Of a DNA stretch of 58,425 nt, positions 54,238-58,425 are shown piece after piece (positions within the stretch are counted from its first letter, which is position 1; each line of letters starts with the position of its first letter). The position numbers and the translations under genes were made by a program. Location: contig JALTBU010000203.1 of assembly GCA_027008345.1 (NCBI GenBank), positions 1-58,425 of the forward strand. Reading direction: 5' to 3'. Source of the stretch: Nautiliaceae bacterium (GTDB lineage: Bacteria > Campylobacterota > Campylobacteria > Campylobacterales > Nautiliaceae). The notes below the pieces were generated by a model, which was given only the letters and a program-made list of their open reading frames with translations, ran no database searches and was not told the DNA's origin.

Positions 54238-55273
54238 TTTTTCCCATTATTTCATCATCTAATTTATCAAATTCATCAAATGGGGCACTTAATTTTTCAA
54301 AAATTTTTTCCAAAGTTAAAGCATTACTATCATTTATTTTAAAAATTTTATTATTTTCTGCTAAATAAAAATTTGCATTTTTAACTTTATAATAATCTGT
54401 ATATTTTTTTAAAGCTTCAATAATATATGGAGAATGAGAAGTTATTAAAATTTTAATATTTTCTTTAACTAATTTTACTATTAATTTTGCATACTCAATC
54501 TGCCATTTTGGATGAAGATGAACCTCAGGTTCGTCTATCAATAACACATATTTTTTATCTAAAAACCTGTTTTGATTAAGAAGTTGAATAACTCCAAAAG
54601 ATTTAATACCGCTTGCAGTATTAAACATTTTAATTTTTTCAGCTCTGTTATTTATATTTTTAAAATAACTGATTTCTCCGTTTTTTTCAACAACAAATTT
54701 ACCATTAATTAAATTTGAAATCATATTATCAATGAATTTTTTAATTTTTATCCTTAAAAATGTGTTTTGTGTTGTTAATTTATAATATAAATCCCAATAT
54801 GTATAAGGATATTTTATGTTAAAATCTAATCCTAAATCAAATTTTTTATTTTCTCTCATTTTTGATACACTATTAAAAAAATCTATAAAATCAAATATCA
54901 AAGGACTTTGAATAAATGTTGCATCGAAAAATCTTTCTTTTGCATCTATTTTTCTATAAAACTTTTTTACATAATTATTATCTTTCACTTCAACATCAAT
55001 TAAAATATCATTTTTTGAATTAAAAAATTTAATTTGACCATCCTTTGAAACATTAGCATCAAAAACATAATTAAACCTTATTGCCAATATCTCTTTTGCT
55101 CTTTTATCATTAACTTGTGAAATTTTAGAAATATTATCAGCTTTAACTAAGCTAAATAATGTTTTCAAAATCGTACTTTTCCCTGTATCATTTTCTCCTG
55201 CTATAACAGTAAGGCCGTCAAGTTTTACATCAGCTTCTTTTATTGCACCTATGTTTTTCAAATAGAGTCTCAT
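54230..55273 (-). CDS. AAA_21/ABC-type ATPase, possible defence component
   Basis: A 347-residue ATPase of the ABC/SMC-like AAA_21 type. Walker A is GENDTGKST (residues 26-34). A long insert of about 170 residues follows. Then come a signature-like TASGIKSFG, Walker B VLLIDEPEVHLHPKWQ and the H-loop ITSHSPYI. This resembles the ATPases of PARIS, Septu and OLD-type systems, which work with a separate or fused nuclease; here the partner would be the nuclease gene overlapping its 3' end. It overlaps the DUF89 gene by 4 bases (ATGA), and AAGGG is upstream. Confidence 0.8.
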   Translation of the reverse strand: MRLYLKNIGAIKEADVKLDGLTVIAGENDTGKSTILKTLFSLVKADNISKISQVNDKRAKEILAIRFNYVFDANVSKDGQIKFFNSKNDILIDVEVKDNNYVKKFYRKIDAKERFFDATFIQSPLIFDFIDFFNSVSKMRENKKFDLGLDFNIKYPYTYWDLYYKLTTQNTFLRIKIKKFIDNMISNLINGKFVVEKNGEISYFKNINNRAEKIKMFNTASGIKSFGVIQLLNQNRFLDKKYVLLIDEPEVHLHPKWQIEYAKLIVKLVKENIKILITSHSPYIIEALKKYTDYYKVKNANFYLAENNKIFKINDSNALTLEKIFEKLSAPFDEFDKLDDEIMGKNG

Positions 55274-56133
55274 TTTATTCCCTTAAATAACATATATTCA
55301 TTTTTCTGCGCCCCGCTTGCTCTTGCGACCACATCGCATTTTACTTTAAAAAGATAAAAAACTTCTCTTTGACATTCATTATAAAGACATTCAAAATTTC
55401 CCATTCCTTTGCTTATAACCAAATCGGAATTATAAAATATATCTTTGCTTTGTTTATTGGCTTTATTTAAACAAAATCCGGGAGTATCAACACCGCTATC
55501 AATCACATCGGCAAGATTGAAAATTTCAAGTCCTTTTAAATCATCAATTGTCACATCATTTATAATAGGTTTTCCTCTAACAATATAATAAATTTTCACA
55601 TCAGGATTATATTCTTTTATTGTTTCAATAAGCAGTTCATCAAATACGTTTTCCCCTGCATTATCGGCTAAATAAGCAATCTTTTTTGCATTTAATATTT
55701 TGTTTTTCAATAAAAGATAATCATCTTTGAAAAATTTCATTTCAAATATTCTTTTAATTTCTTTTTGCAAATCATATTCCTGATTGACACCAAGGTCTAT
55801 CACATTCCCTGCAACTGCAATTTTACATGCATCATAAAGTCTATCTTTTGATTTAGACAGTCTTTTTTTAAGTATTGGCTTAAATTTAAGTGCCTCTTTA
55901 ATTGCTTCTTTTTTCTCTTTTTCAAACAAATCTCTTTTTTTAACTATTTCAGCCACACTTTCATATACATCACTTGCGATGATTGGAGGTTCAAAAGAGA
56001 GGTCATAAAATGAAAGTTTTTTTGCACCTTCTCTTAAAACCTTAGATGCAGTCTCTTCATCAAGATTTAATCTTTCAGTAATATTAAAAACCTGATTATA
56101 AATACACAAATAACATTCTTTGCTTATTTTCAT
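55270..56133 (-). CDS. DUF89 / ARMT1-like metal-dependent phosphatase family protein
   Basis: A 287-residue protein with the archaeal/bacterial DUF89 layout: an N-terminal CYLC pair, a helical domain, then GNVIDLG, LADNAGENVFDE (metal-binding Asp-Asn motif), DSGVDTPG and ISKGMGNFE. Related proteins act as metal-dependent damage-control phosphatases; the substrate here is unknown. It is more typical of archaea and thermophilic or anaerobic bacteria than of Campylobacter. It overlaps the glutaredoxin-like gene by 4 bases and the ATPase by 4 bases. Confidence 0.85.
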   Translation of the reverse strand: MKISKECYLCIYNQVFNITERLNLDEETASKVLREGAKKLSFYDLSFEPPIIASDVYESVAEIVKKRDLFEKEKKEAIKEALKFKPILKKRLSKSKDRLYDACKIAVAGNVIDLGVNQEYDLQKEIKRIFEMKFFKDDYLLLKNKILNAKKIAYLADNAGENVFDELLIETIKEYNPDVKIYYIVRGKPIINDVTIDDLKGLEIFNLADVIDSGVDTPGFCLNKANKQSKDIFYNSDLVISKGMGNFECLYNECQREVFYLFKVKCDVVARASGAQKNEYMLFKGIK

Positions 56134-56369
56134 TTAAGTCCGAGCTCCTTTTTGATTACAGGCTCATTAAATCCGCAAATCCATCTACTACCAATCAGTA
56201 TCACAGGAACACCCCTGCACCCGTGTCTTTCACAGTCTTTTGCTGCTTTTGCGTCTTTACTTATATCAATCTTGCTAAATCTTACTTTATTTTTTCTAAA
56301 AAACTGCTCAGCTCTTGTGCACCATATACATCCAGGCGCAGTAAATAAAACAACTCTTTTTTGAGCCAT
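56130..56369 (-). CDS. Glutaredoxin-like protein
   Basis: A 79-residue thioredoxin-fold protein with active site C-I-W-C (about residues 14-17: PGCIWCTRAE), cis-Pro in GVPVILIG and a C-terminal ICGFNEP. It resembles small NrdH/glutaredoxin-type reductants. GGAGGAG before the ATG is one of the strongest ribosome binding sites in the window. It is the first gene after the 8-bp repeat array and begins the four-gene insertion relative to Campylobacter. Confidence 0.88.
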   Translation of the reverse strand: MAQKRVVLFTAPGCIWCTRAEQFFRKNKVRFSKIDISKDAKAAKDCERHGCRGVPVILIGSRWICGFNEPVIKKELGLK

Positions 56370-56392
56370 ATCTCCTCCTTCTATTTTAGTAA

Positions 56393-56472
56393 ATGGGTAG
56401 ATGGGTATAAGAGTATATGGGTAAAATTTATATCAAAAATTCACTCATTTACCCATCAACTCATTCACTCAT
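56393..56472. repeat. Mirror-image pair of 8-bp repeat arrays
   Basis: Four units in one orientation (ATGGGTAG, ATGGGTAT, AAGAGTAT, ATGGGTAA; 56393-56424), a 16-base AT-rich centre, then four in the other (TCACTCAT, TTACCCAT, CAACTCAT, TCACTCAT; 56441-56472), all in 8-base register. ATGGGTAA and TTACCCAT are exact reverse complements, so the RNA can fold into a hairpin. The last unit contains the stop codon (56467-56465) of the DUF3972-type gene. Confidence 0.85.
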
Positions 56473-56926
56473 CTTCTTTATTTTCTTTTTTAAGTACCCT
56501 TCCCCACATAAGTTTATATTTTCTTCTACAAAATTCAAGTTCTTCTTGGCATATTTCAAGCTGTTTTTGAAGTCTTTCAATTGTTTTTTTAGACTCTTCA
56601 TAAACTTCTTGAATCGAATAAATTGATTCTTTTAAAAATTTATTTTCATCTTTTAATGCTTCAATCGTTTCATCTTTACTCATCAAAACTTTTTCATGAA
56701 GCGCTAAAAGCATACCAATTGTCCGCTCAGCAATAGAATTTTCTTTTTCAATTATTTGAAGCTCTTGAAGAGGAACGAGTGATTTCGCCACAGATTCAAC
56801 TTCAATAAAAATACCCTCTTCGTTTTTTTTACATTTAAGTTTTTTTTCTTTACAAAGTTTAATAATCTCTTTTTTATTTTTACCTGTGAGTTTAGAAAAC
56901 TCTTCTAAATTAAGCCAGGTTTGCAT
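56465..56926 (-). CDS. DUF3972-type coiled-coil protein
   Basis: A protein of 153 residues with an N-terminal MerR/excisionase-like helix-turn-helix (LNLEEFSKLTGKNKKEIIKL and IFIEVESVAKSLV, about 1-50) and a long C-terminal coiled coil (about 55-145). Homologues occupy the same place next to purE in Campylobacter (Cj0703). Function unknown. The ATG at 56926 overlaps the purE stop (TGATG); a TTG one codon earlier is possible. The 3' end runs into the 8-bp repeat array, which supplies its final Glu and stop codon. Confidence 0.8.
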   Translation of the reverse strand: MQTWLNLEEFSKLTGKNKKEIIKLCKEKKLKCKKNEEGIFIEVESVAKSLVPLQELQIIEKENSIAERTIGMLLALHEKVLMSKDETIEALKDENKFLKESIYSIQEVYEESKKTIERLQKQLEICQEELEFCRRKYKLMWGRVLKKENKEDE

Positions 56927-57423
56927 CAATCAAGTCTTACCTCAACTTCTTTTGAATCCATTTCAACTTTTTTAGCCTGAGCTATTCTATCCTCTTCAAG
57001 TTTAGCTTTTAACTCATCATCGCTGTTTGCCAAAATCTGAAGTGCAAGATATGCCGCATTTTTAGCACCCGCTTTTCCTACTGCCAATGTAGCAACAGGC
57101 ATACCTCCTGGCATCTGGACAGTACTTAGCAAAGCATCTAATCCATCCATCATACCGCTTGGCATAGGAACACCTACAACCGGCCTTGTTGTCAAACTTG
57201 CTACCACACCGGCAAGATGAGCCGCCATTCCTGCACCGCATATAAATACTTTTGCACCCCTCTCTTCCGCCTCTTTTACATAAGAATGTGTTCTCTCAGG
57301 TGTCCTATGAGCCGATGTAATAATAAGCTCATATGGAATTTGAAATTTTTCAAGAACTTTTACAGCTTCCACCATTATTTCATAATCACTCTTACTTCCC
57401 ATTAAAATACTAACAAATCTCAT
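56926..57423 (-). CDS. purE: N5-carboxyaminoimidazole ribonucleotide mutase
   Basis: A 165-residue class I PurE that moves the carboxyl group of N5-CAIR to make CAIR in purine synthesis. Conserved: MGSKSDYEIM, SAHRTPERT, GAGMAAHLAGVVAS, PVVGVPMPSG and MPGGMPVATLAVG. AGGAG lies just before the ATG. Gene order U32 - purE - DUF3972 matches Cj0701-0703. Confidence 0.97.
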   Translation of the reverse strand: MRFVSILMGSKSDYEIMVEAVKVLEKFQIPYELIITSAHRTPERTHSYVKEAEERGAKVFICGAGMAAHLAGVVASLTTRPVVGVPMPSGMMDGLDALLSTVQMPGGMPVATLAVGKAGAKNAAYLALQILANSDDELKAKLEEDRIAQAKKVEMDSKEVEVRLD

Positions 57424-57432
57424 TTTTACTCC

Positions 57433-58425
57433 TTAAATCCCATTTGGGGAAAATTCTACTTTTTTTCTTAAAAATGTCAAATACGGCAGCTTACACGGAA
57501 GTTTAATAGGATTTTGGTTTCCGCTGTGGACCGCTTCTAATTCTTTACCGTTTATTGTCAAAATTTTATCAAGTCTTAAATACCAAACACCGTTTTGCTG
57601 ATAAATTTTTCCTATTTCATTTTTACATTCTGTTATTTCATCATTTGGAGCTAAAATCTCCAAAACATCCCCCGGGAAAATTTTATATTTACACATAAAA
57701 CTTTCACCATCTTCATTAACAATTCCGGCAACCTGCCATTCTCCATAAGTTAAAGATGTTTCAAGATTTTGAGTATCATGCCTCTCATATGGTCTTTTTA
57801 CAAGATAAGCATCTGTTAATCCTCTGTTTTTAGTCGTAAGTATTTCTTTATAATATTTTTCACACTCGCACTCACCTTTTTCAAACCATTCATCTATTGC
57901 ATCTCTGTATGCTTTTGTGACAACACCTACATAATATGGAGCTTTTGTACGCCCTTCTATTTTAAGACTGTCTATTACACCGGATTGTAAAATTTCAGGA
58001 ATATGATTTATAAGACACAAATCTTTTGCATTCATTATATATGTTCCGTTCTCATACTCTTCTAATTTAAACATAGTTCCGGTTTCTGGATTTTCGGCAT
58101 AAAGCGTATAAGGATACCTGCAATCATTCGCACAGCTTCCCTTATTTGGATTTCTTCCAAACTGAACAGCACTAAGTAGGCATCTTCCACTATACGCAAA
58201 ACACATTGCCCCATGTACAAAAATCTCTATTTCAACATCAGGAACTTTTTCTTTAATTTTTATTAAATCTTTAAGAGTCGTTTCACGAGCCGCTATTATT
58301 CTTTTGACCCCTACATCTTTATATGCTTTATAATCCCATGAATTCAGAGCATTTGCCTGTGTTGAAAGATGTATGTCAATTTCAGGTGCAATTTCTCTTG
58401 CTTTCATTATTACACCAAGTGTTGA
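57433..58425 (-). CDS. U32-family peptidase-like protein (TrhP/PrtC type), 5' end outside window
   Basis: The frame stays open to the window edge: six codons precede the first in-window Met at 58407 and read STLGVI, which fits the family (LGVxxxAREIAP), so the true start lies beyond 58425. Visible parts: IHLSTQANALNSW, FVHGAMCFAYSGRCLLS, the Cys motif GSCANDCRYPY and SLKIEGRTKAPYYVG. U32 proteins of this type take part in 5-hydroxyuridine formation on tRNA and bear a Cys-ligated cluster; older annotation calls them proteases. Adjacent to purE as in C. jejuni Cj0701. Confidence 0.9.
   Translation of the reverse strand, partial: STLGVIMKAREIAPEIDIHLSTQANALNSWDYKAYKDVGVKRIIAARETTLKDLIKIKEKVPDVEIEIFVHGAMCFAYSGRCLLSAVQFGRNPNKGSCANDCRYPYTLYAENPETGTMFKLEEYENGTYIMNAKDLCLINHIPEILQSGVIDSLKIEGRTKAPYYVGVVTKAYRDAIDEWFEKGECECEKYYKEILTTKNRGLTDAYLVKRPYERHDTQNLETSLTYGEWQVAGIVNEDGESFMCKYKIFPGDVLEILAPNDEITECKNEIGKIYQQNGVWYLRLDKILTINGKELEAVHSGNQNPIKLPCKLPYLTFLRKKVEFSPNGI

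Noticed and set aside
1..58425. tRNA, rRNA, integrase or transposase genes
   Set aside because: No tRNA-like cloverleaf, rRNA segment or recombinase motif was recognised by eye in any frame or gap; a covariance-model search could still find a small RNA.

Overview
This AT-rich window with very compact gene packing reads as the chromosome of a Campylobacterota (Epsilonproteobacteria) member, probably a thermophilic Nautiliales-type organism (Caminibacter/Nautilia/Lebetimonas-like). The phylum call rests on gene order: nuoABCDHIJKLMN followed directly by a pflA-like TPR gene, a fliK-flgD-flgE-type block, and a waaA / zinc-ribbon / Nif3 / glyQ ... purE / U32 block, all arranged as in Campylobacter and Helicobacter. 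The order-level call is inference, from Lys/Ile/Glu-rich proteins and an unusual respiratory complex. No rRNA, tRNA, CRISPR array or insertion sequence was seen, and no gap over 300 bases lacks a gene.

Layout. 1-2,934: a cut-off exported-protein gene, rpsI-rplM, two small conserved genes and the menaquinone prenyltransferase. 3,036-3,890: miaA. 3,989-15,744 (minus): a complex I operon with fused nuoCD, no nuoE/F/G in the cluster, and a pflA-like flagellar gene at its end. 15,882-18,293: an AAA+ ATPase and rsmE. 18,321-28,841 (plus): a self-contained exopolysaccharide locus made of a response regulator, an unusual histidine kinase (kinase core first, then a membrane helix, FecR-like domain and TPRs), a BcsE-like c-di-GMP receptor candidate, a TPR/beta-barrel exporter, a family 2 glycosyltransferase, a small membrane protein and a NodB-type deacetylase. 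28,836-37,515 (minus): a tripartite RND efflux operon (TolC, MFP, RND) followed by a haem-binding EAL phosphodiesterase and rdgB. 37,642-41,259: typA and a polX whose nuclease domain looks dead. 41,237-49,811 (minus): flagellar genes (maf, flgE, a second hook-type gene, flgD, fliK) with two good sigma-54 promoters. 49,854-58,425 (minus): a conserved housekeeping block interrupted by four genes (glutaredoxin, DUF89, an AAA_21-type ATPase and a PD-(D/E)XK-like nuclease).

How the parts work together. The exopolysaccharide locus carries polymerase, periplasmic modification and outer-membrane export genes with their own two-component system and probable c-di-GMP control; a phosphodiesterase that could lower c-di-GMP is encoded close by. 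The complex I genes keep all membrane proton-pumping subunits but lack the NADH module, and the quinone-site residues of NuoCD are altered, so the electron donor and acceptor may differ from NADH:quinone. Flagellar genes are split between hook assembly, flagellin glycosylation, motor structure (PflA) and an RpoN-chaperone-like protein.

The strongest unexplained signals are: (1) dispersed arrays of a degenerate 8-bp repeat (gene-sense consensus ATGRGTKR) sitting at stop codons in several intergenic gaps; (2) the inverted-topology kinase with its exopolysaccharide locus; (3) the ATPase-nuclease pair, a possible defence module; (4) the divergent complex I core.
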